Part shown: piece by piece, positions 36,401-44,803 of the stretch
Layout: the number at the start of each line of letters is the position of its first letter
Position numbering within the stretch: position 1 is the first letter of the stretch
Assembly (NCBI GenBank): GCA_003003925.1
Contig: PVWP01000010.1
Location: 62,001 to 126,000, forward strand
Source of the DNA: Aphanothece cf. minutissima CCALA 015
GTDB lineage: Bacteria > Cyanobacteriota > Cyanobacteriia > PCC-6307 > Cyanobiaceae
DNA length: 64,000 nt
Direction of reading: 5' to 3'
Translations under genes and position numbers: made by a program
The notes under the pieces: model-generated
The model's database searches: none
The model's input: only the letters and a program-made list of their open reading frames with translations
Told to the model about the DNA's origin: nothing

Positions 36401-39400
36401 CCGCGCCCAGCGGGCCGGTGAGGGTGATCGTGTTGGTGCCATCGCCGCTGGCGGTGCTCAGGCCGGCGATGGCGCCCAGCAGCAGCCGCCCTTCGCTGGT
36501 GGCATTGGCCAGAACCGTTCGCGCGGCATCGCGGAACAGCTGCACCTGCACGGTCACGTTGCGACCGAAGCTGTCGGCGTCGGCCAGCACGAAGCCGCCC
36601 AGGCTGACGCTGGCGTCCTCGTTGACGCTGAAGAGCGTGGGGTTGGTGATCGTGGGCAGATCGTTGAGGTTGGAGGCCGTCAGCGCGATGTCGCGGCTGA
36701 TCCGGTTGCTGGCGGCGCCGATGGGCACCGGATTGCCGGCCCCATCGTTCTGGTTCACCGGTCCACCATTGGCCCCCACCCCCAGGACGCCCGCGGCGCT
36801 GTAAAGGCGGTCGTCGACGCTGATCCGCAACTTGAGGCTGCTGGCGTCCAGGTCGGCGCCGAAGGCCACCGTGAGGCTGGTGAGCACCGCATGGATTTCG
36901 CTGCGGGTGCCCTGCACCACCAGGCTGTTGCTGCCCTTGCCGCTCAGGAAGGCTCTCGGCGATGCGGGGTTGGCGGAGGTGAAGGAGATCACTCCTGAGG
37001 GAATCGCCCCATTGGCACCATCGAGCAGCTGGGCCTCGATCCGCACGAAATCGGTTTCCCCGGCCCCGATCGTGTCCAGATCGGTGTCGGTGACCTGAAG
37101 CAGGCCGGCCGTGGCCACGGCCACCGGCGTGGCGCCGCTGCCGAAGACCTCCAGGGAAACCGGGGTGCTCGGGTTGGTCTGGTCGTTGGCCCTCGTGATC
37201 GTGATGGCATAGGTGCCGGGAACGTTGTTGGTGGCGCCGCTGATCGGGTTGTCACCACCGCCGTCGCTGACCGTGAAGGAGAAGGTGTCGGTGCTGGTCT
37301 CCGAGCCGTCGTGCAGGTAGGTGATCAGGTTGCTGTCGAGATCGACCTGGGTGAACACGCTGTCCACTCCGAGGGCGCGGCCGTTGAGGAACAGCCGACC
37401 GTGGCTGGTGGGGGACGTGATCCGGTACTGACGCTGGAGCGGACTGTTGTCGGAATCGCTGAACACCAGTCGGGGTTCGTTGCCACTGGTTCCGTTGCTT
37501 CCCTTGATCACGCCAAAGGAACCTTCCGCCACTGACAGGGGTACGTTTTCGATCGCAGCCGGCGGATCGTTCAGGGGCGCGATCGTCAGGGGCACCGTCA
37601 CCGGGGTGCCGGGGGCGTCGAAACGGTCGAGGGGGGTGAAGACGAAGCTGTCGGCCAGTTCCCCGGGCCCATCGTTGCCGTTGTGGCGATAGCGCAGGCG
37701 GCCCGCCGACAGCTGGCTCTGGCTGATGCGGAACGTGGCGCGATTGAGGCTGCCGCCGCTGCCATCGCCGATCACGGTCCAGGCGCCGCTGCCGGTGGTG
37801 TCGAACTCGAGCACGCCGTTGGCCGGCAGGGTGTCGATCCGCAGCCGTCGCTGGTCGGCTGTGTCGGCCTGGGAGAAGCTGCCCGGATCCCAGAGGGCAT
37901 CGGCGCCGGGGTTGGGGTTGCCTGGAGCTCCGGCGAGCACCTGCTGTCCCGAACCATCCACGTCGGCGATGGTGATGTCGCGGCGCTCCGCTGCCCCCAG
38001 CAGCGGTCCGGGGCTGGAACTGTTGAAGGTCAAGGTGCCCCCTTCCACCAGCAGGCTGGTGCTGCCACTGATGCTGCCGCTGGGGGCATCGTTGATCGGA
38101 GTGACCCGGATCGCGAAGCGGAAATCGCTGGCCCCGTTGCTCACGACGCTGCGGCCATCGCTGATGTTGAAGCGGAAGCCGGAATCGAAGACTTCCCCTC
38201 CACCGTGCACGAAGGTGAGCCGCCCGTTGTTGATGTCGTCCTGCGTGAAGACGTCCAGGTTGTTGAGGGCCACACCGTTCAGCCGCAGGCTGCCTCCCGC
38301 CGGCGCGGCGGTGAGCCGGTAGACCCGCTCGGCCGGGTTGCTGTCGCTGTCGCTGATGGCCAGATCCGTGGCCCGGATCGTCACCGTGGCAGCTTCGCTG
38401 GTGCGCAGCAGGTTGTTGGTGGCCAGGCTGGGGGCGGCATTGGCTGGCAGGGAGGTGGGGGCATTGCCGCCGCCGCTGCTGCTGGTGCCCAGGGGATTGA
38501 GGTAGGTGAGGCGGAAGCTGATCGGCGTCAGCGGATCCCCCGGCAGGGGCTGGGGCGTGCTGTTGGTGTGGATGCCGCCGTCGCGGGTCTGGGTGAAGCC
38601 GCCGGGCAGCAGGCCGATGGCGCCGTCCTCCACCGTGAATGTGAAGTCCGCCGTGCTGCCCGATGGGGTGCCGTTGACGAAGTTGAACCGCAGCCGCCCG
38701 GTGTCGATGTCGTCCTGGCTGAAGCTGCCGCCGCTGAGCAGGCCCACCCAGGTGCCGCCACGGAACACCTGCAGCTGCCCCCGGGCCGGATCCGCTGCCG
38801 CCGTGAGGGTGTAGGTGAGGTTGGAGGACGGCGAATCCGCATCGCTGACCCTCAGGGCGGCGGCCGTGATCGCCGTGCTGCCGGTGGGGGTGACGATCGG
38901 GTTGTTGGCGCTGAGGGTGGGGTCATCGTTGACCCGCTGGACCGCCAGGGTGATGACGGTGTTGGTGCTGAGCACCCCGCCGGCTCCCTGGCCGCCGCCG
39001 TCGTCGCTGACGCGGACACCGAAGCTCTCGTTCGGGGGGAAGCCGCCGTTGAGGTCGTTGCCGTCGTGGTCGTAGGTGAGCCCTGCCAGGGAGGGAAGGG
39101 TGAACGGTGCCGTGATCGGGGTGCCGTTGTAGCGGAGCGTGCCGCGCAGGGGCAGGGAGGTGATCACGACCGTGTGGGCCACGCCCGCGGCCTGGTCGGC
39201 ATCACTGATGCTGAGGGTGACCGGCACCCCCCGCTGGCCTTCGAAGACGGCAACCGAGCCACTCACGGCCGGTGCCTGGTTGACGGGGGTGAGGCTGATC
39301 GGAACGGTCGCCGATGCGATCCGCCCGCCGGCACCATCGTCCACGGAGACGGTGACGGCATCACTGTCGCTGCCGGCGATCACCCCGGGCATCACCTGGG

Positions 39401-40676
39401 AGCCGTCATGGGTGTAGGTGAAACTCCCCCTGAAGCTGCTGGAGAAGCTGGAGCCCACCACCAGGGGATTGCCATTGAGCCTGATGGTCCCTTTGCCCGG
39501 CAGGGAGGTGATCCGGTAGATCACCTGCTCGGGCAGGTTGTCCACATCCGAGAGGGTGAAGTTCGCCAATGTGAAATTGGCTGTGGCCCCTTCCGCCACC
39601 ACCAGGGGTCTGGTCACCAGGGTGGGGGCATCGTTGACCGGGGTGACCTGGATCGGCCCGGTGGAGAGGCTGATGGGGCCGTCGCCGTTGGTGAGGTCCG
39701 TGGCCGTCAGGGTGAGGCTGGGGGCCAGCGGTGTGTTGACGCTGTTGGCATCGGCCGCCGGCGTGAACAGGAGGCTGGCGATCGCCGCATTGATGGCGGC
39801 CAGGCTGCCTTGCAGGGTGAGATCGGCGCTGCCGTTGCTGCCGCTGGTGATCAGGGCGGCGCTGGCCAGGGTGGCCGTGCCCCCCGTGGTGGCGATCCGC
39901 AGCCGCAGCGTGATCGGCGCCCCACCGTTGTCGCTGTCGGCCACGCTCAGGCCGGTGATGGCCAGGGGGGTGTCCTCGGCGGTGATGCGGGTGCCGACGA
40001 AGCTGTCGTTCAGCACCGGTGCGCTGGCGAATTCCGCGGCCAGCCAGCGGCCATCGATCAGGAGCTGGTGCTGGTCGTTGTCGGCCAGGATCGCCGCCCG
40101 CTGCGCCTCATCCAGGGGCGCACCAGTGACCAGGGCGGCGAACAGGGCGCCCTCATCCCCCCGGGCATCGAGGGGGCCGTTCAGCCACTGATCGATGGCG
40201 TGGCCCACTTCCTCCAGCAGGACGCGCTGGATGGCCTCCACGGAGGTGGCCAGGGACAGCCAGTCGGCATTGATGTAGATCCTCGGCCGCCCCTCGGGAT
40301 CACTGGCGGTGTAGGCACCTCGGGCGCCTGGGAGCTCCCCGCCGCTGCGCCGTTCGATCGCCAGCTGAAGGCCTGGCCCCCGCAACACCTGAGCAAGGGC
40401 CATCACCCGGGACTTGAACTGATCAGGATCGCCGCCCGCGCTGGCGAACGCATCACTCAGCAGATCCGCATAATCATCCTGGACGGGCAGGTCTTCGAGG
40501 ATTCTGTTGACGTTCGACAGGGCGCTGGTCCAGAGCCGCTCGATGTCTCCCGGCAGGGTCAGATCGAGAGATTGTTGCGGCACGAACTGTCGATACAGGG
40601 GTTCGCTCCAGGCCGCAGCGGAAAGACTGACTTGACCCGAAAGTCCTGCCAGGAGCTCAAACCTGAGGATATTCAT
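30417..40676 (-). CDS. giant repeat protein with cadherin-like/tandem-95 repeats and C-terminal vWA
   Basis: A 3419-residue protein has three regions. Residues 1-215 carry an EEVGHAID motif (155-162) resembling a zincin helix but with Glu in place of the first His. Residues about 216-2196 are cadherin/CSPG-like beta repeats with recurrent PVNDAP junctions. Residues 2197-2958 are seven nearly identical 109-residue repeats. After one diverged repeat, a vWA domain (about 3075-3419) carries the MIDAS motif DSSTSMK. No Sec signal is evident, and no RTX nonapeptides are visible, so the export route is unclear; adhesion or cell-cell interaction is inferred. Long antisense open frames across it are composition artefacts. 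Confidence 0.9.
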   Translation of the reverse strand: MNILRFELLAGLSGQVSLSAAAWSEPLYRQFVPQQSLDLTLPGDIERLWTSALSNVNRILEDLPVQDDYADLLSDAFASAGGDPDQFKSRVMALAQVLRGPGLQLAIERRSGGELPGARGAYTASDPEGRPRIYINADWLSLATSVEAIQRVLLEEVGHAIDQWLNGPLDARGDEGALFAALVTGAPLDEAQRAAILADNDQHQLLIDGRWLAAEFASAPVLNDSFVGTRITAEDTPLAITGLSVADSDNGGAPITLRLRIATTGGTATLASAALITSGSNGSADLTLQGSLAAINAAIASLLFTPAADANSVNTPLAPSLTLTATDLTNGDGPISLSTGPIQVTPVNDAPTLVTRPLVVAEGATANFTLANFTLSDVDNLPEQVIYRITSLPGKGTIRLNGNPLVVGSSFSSSFRGSFTYTHDGSQVMPGVIAGSDSDAVTVSVDDGAGGRIASATVPISLTPVNQAPAVSGSVAVFEGQRGVPVTLSISDADQAAGVAHTVVITSLPLRGTLRYNGTPITAPFTLPSLAGLTYDHDGNDLNGGFPPNESFGVRVSDDGGGQGAGGVLSTNTVITLAVQRVNDDPTLSANNPIVTPTGSTAITAAALRVSDADSPSSNLTYTLTAAADPARGQLQVFRGGTWVGLLSGGSFSQDDIDTGRLRFNFVNGTPSGSTADFTFTVEDGAIGLLPGGFTQTRDGGIHTNSTPQPLPGDPLTPISFRLTYLNPLGTSSSGGGNAPTSLPANAAPSLATNNLLRTSEAATVTIRATDLAISDSDSNPAERVYRLTAAPAGGSLRLNGVALNNLDVFTQDDINNGRLTFVHGGGEVFDSGFRFNISDGRSVVSNGASDFRFAIRVTPINDAPSGSISGSTSLLVEGGTLTFNSSSPGPLLGAAERRDITIADVDGSGQQVLAGAPGNPNPGADALWDPGSFSQADTADQRRLRIDTLPANGVLEFDTTGSGAWTVIGDGSGGSLNRATFRISQSQLSAGRLRYRHNGNDGPGELADSFVFTPLDRFDAPGTPVTVPLTIAPLNDPPAAIENVPLSVAEGSFGVIKGSNGTSGNEPRLVFSDSDNSPLQRQYRITSPTSHGRLFLNGRALGVDSVFTQVDLDSNLITYLHDGSETSTDTFSFTVSDGGGDNPISGATNNVPGTYAITITRANDQTNPSTPVSLEVFGSGATPVAVATAGLLQVTDTDLDTIGAGETDFVRIEAQLLDGANGAIPSGVISFTSANPASPRAFLSGKGSNSLVVQGTRSEIHAVLTSLTVAFGADLDASSLKLRISVDDRLYSAAGVLGVGANGGPVNQNDGAGNPVPIGAASNRISRDIALTASNLNDLPTITNPTLFSVNEDASVSLGGFVLADADSFGRNVTVQVQLFRDAARTVLANATSEGRLLLGAIAGLSTASGDGTNTITLTGPLGAVQTALNLLRFAGAPDFNGAGGGLGNLYLRTSLTDFGHANVPAGNRVTVDNSVRITPVNDAPVLAVPANTVIASGTFVDISSGFAVQDTRDTSQGATDDIRVTLSATDAGSAYGTLLIRNANGATLTSNGTASLQVRGTRAQVQAALNTLRYTPANPNVDRVVTITATAFDVDNGAEGVGVTGNNTSVASFTVNVSATNEAPVLTVPATRIVVEDSSANAFSGANLISFTDPDDFGALERLTLSVNRGSINLVSRTGLTRTAGNYGTGSLTVTGTKANLNAALASLTYTPTANFHGSATLTVTVNDQGSTGSGGARQDVKTVALTVTPLNDQPVASTNVVLPAISEDVAAGAIAGTTLSSLGFGYTDATDNQTARGGGNTATPFSFLAVVGSTSYTAAQGVWQISTSATPNPAVPGDWINLPSAGLSTSAALVFSAASRIRFLPAANFHGTPGRLLVRLADASAPLTTSVSATSSFNLATAGGTTSTGAWSAVNRTIGTSVTNINDRPTATAASLAATTEDNPNPPGATIAALGFGFRDVADDQRAVTGGANAATAFGGIAITGNAATATQGVWQYNLNTGSGWVTIGSPSDSAALLLPTSASLRFLPSSPNANGTPGGLTLRVADTPLAFSAATNLTALLGPTGRYSDPTSLATTVTPVNDVPAFSKGADQVLLEDAGAQSVVGWATGLSRGGGSDEAAQALNFLVTNNNSALFSVQPTIDASGRLTYTPAANASGTATVSVRLRDSGGTANGGVDTSAIQTFLITVTPVNDDFIDANETRSIAEDSGTAAGNLLVGTSSPDGPVSIASFSIAGLSGPFPLGSPVSIAGVGSLTIAANGFYSFSPAANYNGPIPLISYVVTDGSGANDTSTLSITVTPVNDDFSDASETVSIAEDSGTTAGNLLVGTTSPDGPVSIVSFSIAGQSGPFPLGSPVSIAGVGSLTIAANGSYSFTPAANYNGPVPLISYVVTDGSGANDTSTLAITVTPVNDDFSDASETVSIAEDSGTTAGNLLVGTTSPDGPVSIASFSIAGQSGPFPLGSPVSIAGVGSLTIAANGSYSFTPAANYNGPVPLISYVVTDGSGANDTSTLAITVTPVNDDFSDASETVSIAEDSSTTTGNLLAGTTSPDGPVSIASFSIAGQSGPFPIGSPTTIAGVGSLTIAANGSYSFTPAANYNGPVPLISYVVTDGSGVNDTSTLSITVTPVNDDFSDASETVSIAEDSGTAAGNLLVGTSSPDGPVSIASFSIAGQSGPFPLGSPVSIAGVGSLTIAANGSYSFSPAADYNGPVPLISYVVTDGSGVNDTSTLSITVTPVNDDFTDADESVTTPEDALLNGNLLVGTTSPDGPVSIASFSIAGQSGPFPLGSPTTIAGVGSLTIAANGSYSFTPAANYNGPVPLIAYVVTDGSGANDTSTLSMTVTPVNDDFSDASETVSIAEDSGTTAGNLLAGTTSPDGPVSIASFSIAGQSGPFALGSPTTIAGVGSLTIAANGSYSFSPAADYNGPVPLISYVVTDGSGVNDTSTLSITVTPVNDPPVATDDVFGGPIRPAAGTTASLKVTDNDSDPDSPLAPASITIAGSAGPGQPLLVAGEGTWSVNSATQEISFTPQGGFIGDPTPIQYTIRDLQGALSNPATVTIDYDNLAIAPAPPVPAPRHVDLYLLLDSSTSMKGGDPSGVSRIEAQNRLAFETLKSAFAAAGYGYTLKGSSTFQPFLDDTNLTSSQTLATDILNYELVDDPTDGSSTNARSITIHTVDFGYLVTHSEITFSGSNPNFGELLARDVLLTQTPDITYGATTSPDWIARGLPAPNSLDAYTAPGTSGNRYSGTEMLGALVALDRLLVKELPNVALDTLVSVAMITDGRPERRPWWDNRPDLGQGWTGTNVALPTSSWLDGDPILSSGLRYTSSGTPIRVPTAAGVDIWAQAQASLNNTLDTVAARAGASNVNVLAIGMGDGGISNWNAIYTDLFTNQTFDASRSWNYQFSTSGQLPQLSG
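31803..34088 (-). repeat. seven tandem 327-bp in-frame repeats
   Basis: The array covers 2286 bases, equal to seven 327-base units minus three bases: the sixth unit in coding order is 324 bases. Each unit encodes about 109 residues beginning DDFSDASETVSIAEDSG and ending STLSITVTPVN. Units differ at few positions, for example LAITV/LSITV, NYNG/DYNG, and PVSIAG/PTTIAG, and these variants recur in mosaic order. This indicates recent expansion with gene conversion or unequal crossing-over. Unit number is likely to vary between strains and is error-prone in assembly. Confidence 0.95.
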
Positions 40677-40900
40677 GCCTTGATCTGGCCAACAGTTCGC
40701 GTTGTCGGGATCTTATTCCACCGACCTCACTTGTCAGGAGCATGAACAGGAGATGGGCTGTTTCGATGTCACGGGGAAGTTCTAGAACTCACAGGTTAAG
40801 AACATTAAAGCTGTCGTAGAAAATCTTTATAGCGCCCCAAGAAAACACGTTTTCAGCCACGACATACGCGGTTTATCGCTAGGAAATCGAAAACAAAAGT
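40677..40900. other. AT-richer divergent intergenic region
   Basis: This 224-base region separates the giant gene (leftward) from an outer-membrane barrel gene (rightward). Between about 40780 and 40900 it is markedly AT-richer than its surroundings, a likely site for promoters of both genes. No gene and no convincing palindrome were seen. Confidence 0.5.
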
Positions 40901-42328
40901 GTGATCAGAAACTTGCTTCGGTGTCTCTCTGGCCTTGAATCCCCGGTCTCGCTGTCCCCCGCTTCCGCCCGGTCTTCGAAGTCCATCGGAGGTTCCCTCT
41001 CCCTCCTTCCTTGCTTCGTCCTCGCAGCGGCCGTCGCCATCGGCCCGGCCCGCGCGGCGACCTGCCCCGATGGAACCGAGGCGGAGTTCTGCCTGCCCCC
41101 CGTCACTCCACTGCCCCCGACGCCTTCGCCGTCCACCCCGTCGCCTTCGCCGGCGGCCTCGGTGGCGCCAGGCCCCGCCGCGCCGATCCTCCCCCTGCGG
41201 GTCGATGTCGACCGACTCGATGCACGGCTGCTTCCCCTGGGGATGGGCATGGGCTGGCGCAGCTTCAGCCGTGATCTGCTGGAGCCCCTGCCCCAGAAGG
41301 TGCGTGAGTCCTCCCCCCTGGCCGCCCCGGAGGCCGAGGGGCCTTCCGCCTCAGCCTTCCGCTTCAGTGTTCAGCCGGGGGGCTACTTCGGTGCGCGGGA
41401 CGGCTGGCGGTTTCAGGTGTTCGCCAATGGCTTCGGCGGTCCCCTCCTGGGCGGTGTCACCGGCGGCCCCTCATCGGCGGGCGGGGCCCAGACGGGTCTG
41501 CGTCTCGACTACGCCCTGGGCGATCTGGTGATCGGCGCCTTCGGTCGCTTCGGATCGCTTCAGGCGGAGGCAGGCGCTGTCAGTGATGTCGGTGTCCCCT
41601 TCGAGGGCCGCTCCGCCAACGGCACCCTGGCTGGTGGCGGGGTGCTGATGCAGTTCTCCAAACCCCGTTGGTTCGTCGGGGCGGCCCTGGGAGGCGATGC
41701 GCTGACGACCGATCAACCGTTCGGCATCAGCAGCTCCAACGCCATCGGTGCCCGCTACAGCACGGCCTCGGTCGGCGGCAGCGCTCTCCATCTGGCCACC
41801 CATGTCGGTGGCAGGATCCGGCTGTCCGATCGTCAGGTTCTCGAACCCAGCGCTCTGCTCACCCTGACCAGCCTCTCGCTGGGGGGTGCGACGGTCTTCG
41901 ACGGGTTCACCAACCGCTTCTGGAGTGTGCCCGCCTCCAGCAGCACCGTCGGCACCGCCGACATCGGTGTCACCTGGAGGGCCCCCCTGCCCCAGGGCAG
42001 GAATCTGCTCACGACCTCGGTGCGCCTGAGCTGGCTGGGGGCAGGATTTCTGGGCCAGGTCCCTCCCAATGGGGTCACGGACGGGACCGCCCTGGCCACC
42101 ACGCTGCCCGCGGGCCCCATCAGCCAGAGCGGTGGACTGGGACTGCAGGCGGGCCTGGCCTACACCCTGAAGGACAACACCACGTTCTTCATCCGAGGCG
42201 GCGCCGGGTTCTATGGCGCCGGCACCGCCTGGGATGTCGGGGGCGGGGTGCAGCTCCGCTGGGGGGGAGCACCCCGGCTGTCCGCAGGCAAGGCGAGGGG
42301 ATCCGAGCCATCCACGGCCAATCCCTGA
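40901..42328 (+). CDS. outer-membrane beta-barrel protein (predicted)
   Basis: The product is 475 residues from a GTG start. A long signal sequence (SLSLLPCFVLAAAVAIGPARA) is followed by a Pro/Ser-rich linker (LPPTPSPSTPSPSPA). The remaining 340 residues show alternating short hydrophobic strands separated by Gly/Asn turns, such as TGLRLDYALGDLVIGAFGRFG, typical of a beta-barrel. The last predicted strand, GGGVQLRW, is near the C terminus, but the tail continues with charged residues. It is divergent from the giant protein gene and may be surface-associated with it. No specific family recognised. Confidence 0.75.
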   Translation: MIRNLLRCLSGLESPVSLSPASARSSKSIGGSLSLLPCFVLAAAVAIGPARAATCPDGTEAEFCLPPVTPLPPTPSPSTPSPSPAASVAPGPAAPILPLRVDVDRLDARLLPLGMGMGWRSFSRDLLEPLPQKVRESSPLAAPEAEGPSASAFRFSVQPGGYFGARDGWRFQVFANGFGGPLLGGVTGGPSSAGGAQTGLRLDYALGDLVIGAFGRFGSLQAEAGAVSDVGVPFEGRSANGTLAGGGVLMQFSKPRWFVGAALGGDALTTDQPFGISSSNAIGARYSTASVGGSALHLATHVGGRIRLSDRQVLEPSALLTLTSLSLGGATVFDGFTNRFWSVPASSSTVGTADIGVTWRAPLPQGRNLLTTSVRLSWLGAGFLGQVPPNGVTDGTALATTLPAGPISQSGGLGLQAGLAYTLKDNTTFFIRGGAGFYGAGTAWDVGGGVQLRWGGAPRLSAGKARGSEPSTANP

Positions 42329-42370
42329 ACGCTCCCACCGGACCTGGTCAGGACGGTGGCTGGAGGGCCC

Positions 42371-43042
42371 TCAGGCCCCTTCCCCCATCAGTCCGTAGGC
42401 CGGGGTCTCTTCCGTTGCGACGTCCTCGACAGCGCGGGAATCGCCGGTGTCCTCCAGCAGCCCAGCGACGATGCCGGCATCGAACGAGTAGCGGCCCGGG
42501 CCGACCAGCAGCAGGGCCAGGCTGCCGCCCAGATAGAGCACCACCAGCTCCAGAACGTAGATGTTGAAACCGCTGGTGAGGATGTGGTGGTAAGCGGCCA
42601 CGGCCATCGTGCCGGTGAGGGCCAGGGCCCCGAGAGGGGACAGCAGACCGAGAATCAGCAGCCAGCTGCCGAAGATTTCCGAGTAGCCCGCCACGTGGGC
42701 GAGGACCAGGGGGAAGGGCAGGTGCAGGGGGACCACGTAGTTGGTGGCGAAGGCCTGCGGGTCGGCCAGCTTGTCCTGGCCGTGGTGGATCATCATCGCC
42801 CCGATCGCCAGTCGCAGGATCAGCAGTCCGAGGTTGGCCAGCCGTCCCTCCCGCAGGACGTAGGCCTTCAGGGCCTGACGCACCGTGGCGGCGATGGGGG
42901 TGGCAGGGGCCGGATCCGCACGCTCCTCCAGGCTGCTGGGCACGAGTGCGGCGGCCGTCGGACGGTTGAGCGCCAGCACCCACAGGGCGATGAAGGCGGT
43001 GAAGAAGCCTGCGAAGAGCTCGAGCAGGAGCGTGGTGGTCAT
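42371..43042 (-). CDS. DoxX-family membrane protein
   Basis: A 223-residue protein has an N-terminal helix (LLLELFAGFFTAFIALWVLAL), a linker, then four TM helices of the DoxX fold. It shows RLAIGAMMIHHGQDKLADP, AHVAGYSEIFGSWLLILGLL, and YVLELVVLYLGGSLALLLVG. DoxX proteins are linked to redox and thiosulfate/quinone functions; the role here is unknown. The start at MTTTLLLELF fits the first helix. It ends convergent with the barrel gene and follows the photolyase gene by 32 bases. Confidence 0.85.
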   Translation of the reverse strand: MTTTLLLELFAGFFTAFIALWVLALNRPTAAALVPSSLEERADPAPATPIAATVRQALKAYVLREGRLANLGLLILRLAIGAMMIHHGQDKLADPQAFATNYVVPLHLPFPLVLAHVAGYSEIFGSWLLILGLLSPLGALALTGTMAVAAYHHILTSGFNIYVLELVVLYLGGSLALLLVGPGRYSFDAGIVAGLLEDTGDSRAVEDVATEETPAYGLMGEGA

Positions 43043-43074
43043 GGCACCGGGAGATTTATGAAGATTCTGGCGAT

Positions 43075-44670
43075 TCAGGTAAAGGAACGTGAAGCACCCC
43101 CCAGGTCCAGGCCCAGGTCCAGGCTGAGCTGGCCCGCGGCCACCGGCGGCTGCCGGCGACGGCTGCCGCCGCTTCTCCTCCTGGCGGAGGGGGGTAGGCC
43201 CGAGCGGCGCGAGCCGTGCCGTTCCTGGATCGCATCGGCGGCGTCGCCGAAGCCGGGCTGGCGGCGCAGGCCCCAGAGCCGTTCCCGGGCCTCCCGGGCG
43301 GCGGCGGCCACCTCCACGATCGGGGCCGGGTAGTCGAGGCCGATGCGGCAGCCGCTGGCGGCCTGGGTGGCCGGATCCATCCGCCATGGCTCGTGGCGCC
43401 AGATCGCGGGCACCCCGGCCAGTTCCGGCAGCCAGCGCCCCAGAAACGCACCCTCGGGGTCGTGGTCGCGGCCCTGCTTGATGGGGTTGTAGATCCGGAT
43501 CGTGTTGATGCCCGTGGTGCCGCTCTGCATCTGGCACTGGCTCCAGTGGATGCCGGGTTCGTAGTCCACGAACTGGCGGGCCAGGTGCAGGCCGCTGTCG
43601 CGCCAGTCGATCCAGAGGTGATGGCTGGCGAACGACAGCAGCATCGCCCGCATGCGGAAGTTGATCCAGCCGCTGGCCCGCAGGGCGCGCATGCAGGCAT
43701 CCACGAATGGCACCCCGGTGCGCCCCTCACTCCAGGCCGCCAGCCGCCCGGGGTCGGTGACGCGCAGGTGGCGGGTGGCGGGGTGGAGCTCCAGGACCTC
43801 GATCGAGGGCTCGCTCTCCAGCTTCTGGATGAAGTGGCAGTGCCAGTGCAGGCGTGACAGGAAGGCGTCGAGGGCCCGGGGCCAGCCCGCGGCGGCCTCC
43901 GGGGCCAGCGCCGCCAGCGCCGCCCGCCGGGCCCGGGTGGTCTGGGTCACCTCCCCCATCGACAGGGTGCCCCAGGCCAGGTGGGGCGAGAGCCGCGAGC
44001 AGCCCTCGAAGGCGGTCAGGGGACTGGAGAGCCGGCGGTGGTAGCTCCGCCCCCGCTGGTGCAGGAAGCCATCCAGCAGCTCAAGGCCGGCCTGCCGACC
44101 ACCCCGCTGCCGGGCCGGACAGGGGTCCGCCGCCAGGCCCAGATCGGCGGCGCTGGGCAGCTCCCGGGGGGCGATCCCCGCCAGGGGTGGCAGGGCGACG
44201 GGCGCCTCCAGCAGCGGTTCGGCCATGCGCCGCTCCCAGTCCCGGGCCCAGCCGCGGCGATCCCGTCGTCCCCGGGTCACCCCGAAGCTGGCCACCTCCT
44301 GCCAGGGGATCCCCCGTTCGCGGGCCCAGGCGGCCACCCGCCGGTCCCGGGCATAGGTCCAGAGGTTGCCGGTCTCCTGGTGGCTCCAGAGGCCGGCGAT
44401 ACCAAGGCGGCGGTGGGCGGCCTCCAGCACGGCCACCACCTCGCCGACCCGCACCACCAGCGGCTGCCCCCGTTCGGCCAGCGCCTGCCGCAGCTCCTCC
44501 AGCGCCTCCCGGCAGAAGCTCCACTGGCGGCCCGAGCTGTCCGGTTGGCGCCACAGCTCCGGTTCGACCACGTAGAGGGGCAGCACCGGTCCGCGCCGGG
44601 CCGCTTCCACCAGGGGGCGGTGGTCGGCGAGGCGCAGATCGCGCTTGAACCAGACCACCTGAAGCACCAT
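43075..44670 (-). CDS. cryptochrome/DNA photolyase family protein
   Basis: A 531-residue flavoprotein has the N-terminal photolyase alpha/beta domain (VVWFKRDLRLADHRPL). The helical FAD domain shows TGVPFVDACMRALRASGWINFRMRAMLLSF, HLWIDWR, and NTIRIYNPIKQGRDHDPEG. The family uses blue light to repair pyrimidine dimers or acts as a photoreceptor; repair in a light-exposed cell is likely but subclass is uncertain. A basic, Arg-rich C-terminal extension (RRSGGSRRRQPPVAAGQ) lies beyond the catalytic domain. The ATG at 44670 is preferred over GTG at 44676. Confidence 0.9.
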   Translation of the reverse strand: MVLQVVWFKRDLRLADHRPLVEAARRGPVLPLYVVEPELWRQPDSSGRQWSFCREALEELRQALAERGQPLVVRVGEVVAVLEAAHRRLGIAGLWSHQETGNLWTYARDRRVAAWARERGIPWQEVASFGVTRGRRDRRGWARDWERRMAEPLLEAPVALPPLAGIAPRELPSAADLGLAADPCPARQRGGRQAGLELLDGFLHQRGRSYHRRLSSPLTAFEGCSRLSPHLAWGTLSMGEVTQTTRARRAALAALAPEAAAGWPRALDAFLSRLHWHCHFIQKLESEPSIEVLELHPATRHLRVTDPGRLAAWSEGRTGVPFVDACMRALRASGWINFRMRAMLLSFASHHLWIDWRDSGLHLARQFVDYEPGIHWSQCQMQSGTTGINTIRIYNPIKQGRDHDPEGAFLGRWLPELAGVPAIWRHEPWRMDPATQAASGCRIGLDYPAPIVEVAAAAREARERLWGLRRQPGFGDAADAIQERHGSRRSGLPPSARRRSGGSRRRQPPVAAGQLSLDLGLDLGGASRSFT

Positions 44671-44692
44671 CACCACAGCCCAGGAGTCCGTT

Positions 44693-44803
44693 TCAGCGTT
44701 TCGGCAGGTCGCTGGGCCGCAGCACCACCACCACCACGCCCACCACCACCATCACGATCAGCACCGCCGCCCCGGCCAGGGGCAGCACCGTTTCCGTCTC
44801 CAT
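44693..44803 (-). CDS. 36-residue single-TM peptide (putative)
   Basis: The frame encodes METETVLPLAGAAVLIVM then a Val-rich stretch ending VLRPSDLPKR. It has one strong hydrophobic helix and a basic C terminus, the layout of small thylakoid subunits such as those of photosystems or cytochrome b6f. It does not match PsbX, Ycf12, PetM, PetN or PsaM as I remember them. It lies 22 bases upstream of the photolyase gene on the same strand. Function unknown; a chance frame is possible. Confidence 0.5.
   Translation of the reverse strand: METETVLPLAGAAVLIVMVVVGVVVVVLRPSDLPKR

Noticed and set aside
31116..36998. 1960-codon open frame on the plus strand
   Set aside because: It is antisense to the repeat-protein gene and arises from high GC and repeated codon patterns; its translation is Gly/Val/Asp low-complexity without any domain.
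37683..40745. 1020-codon plus-strand open frame
   Set aside because: Antisense shadow of the N-terminal half of the giant gene, Gly/Ala/Arg-rich with no recognisable domain.
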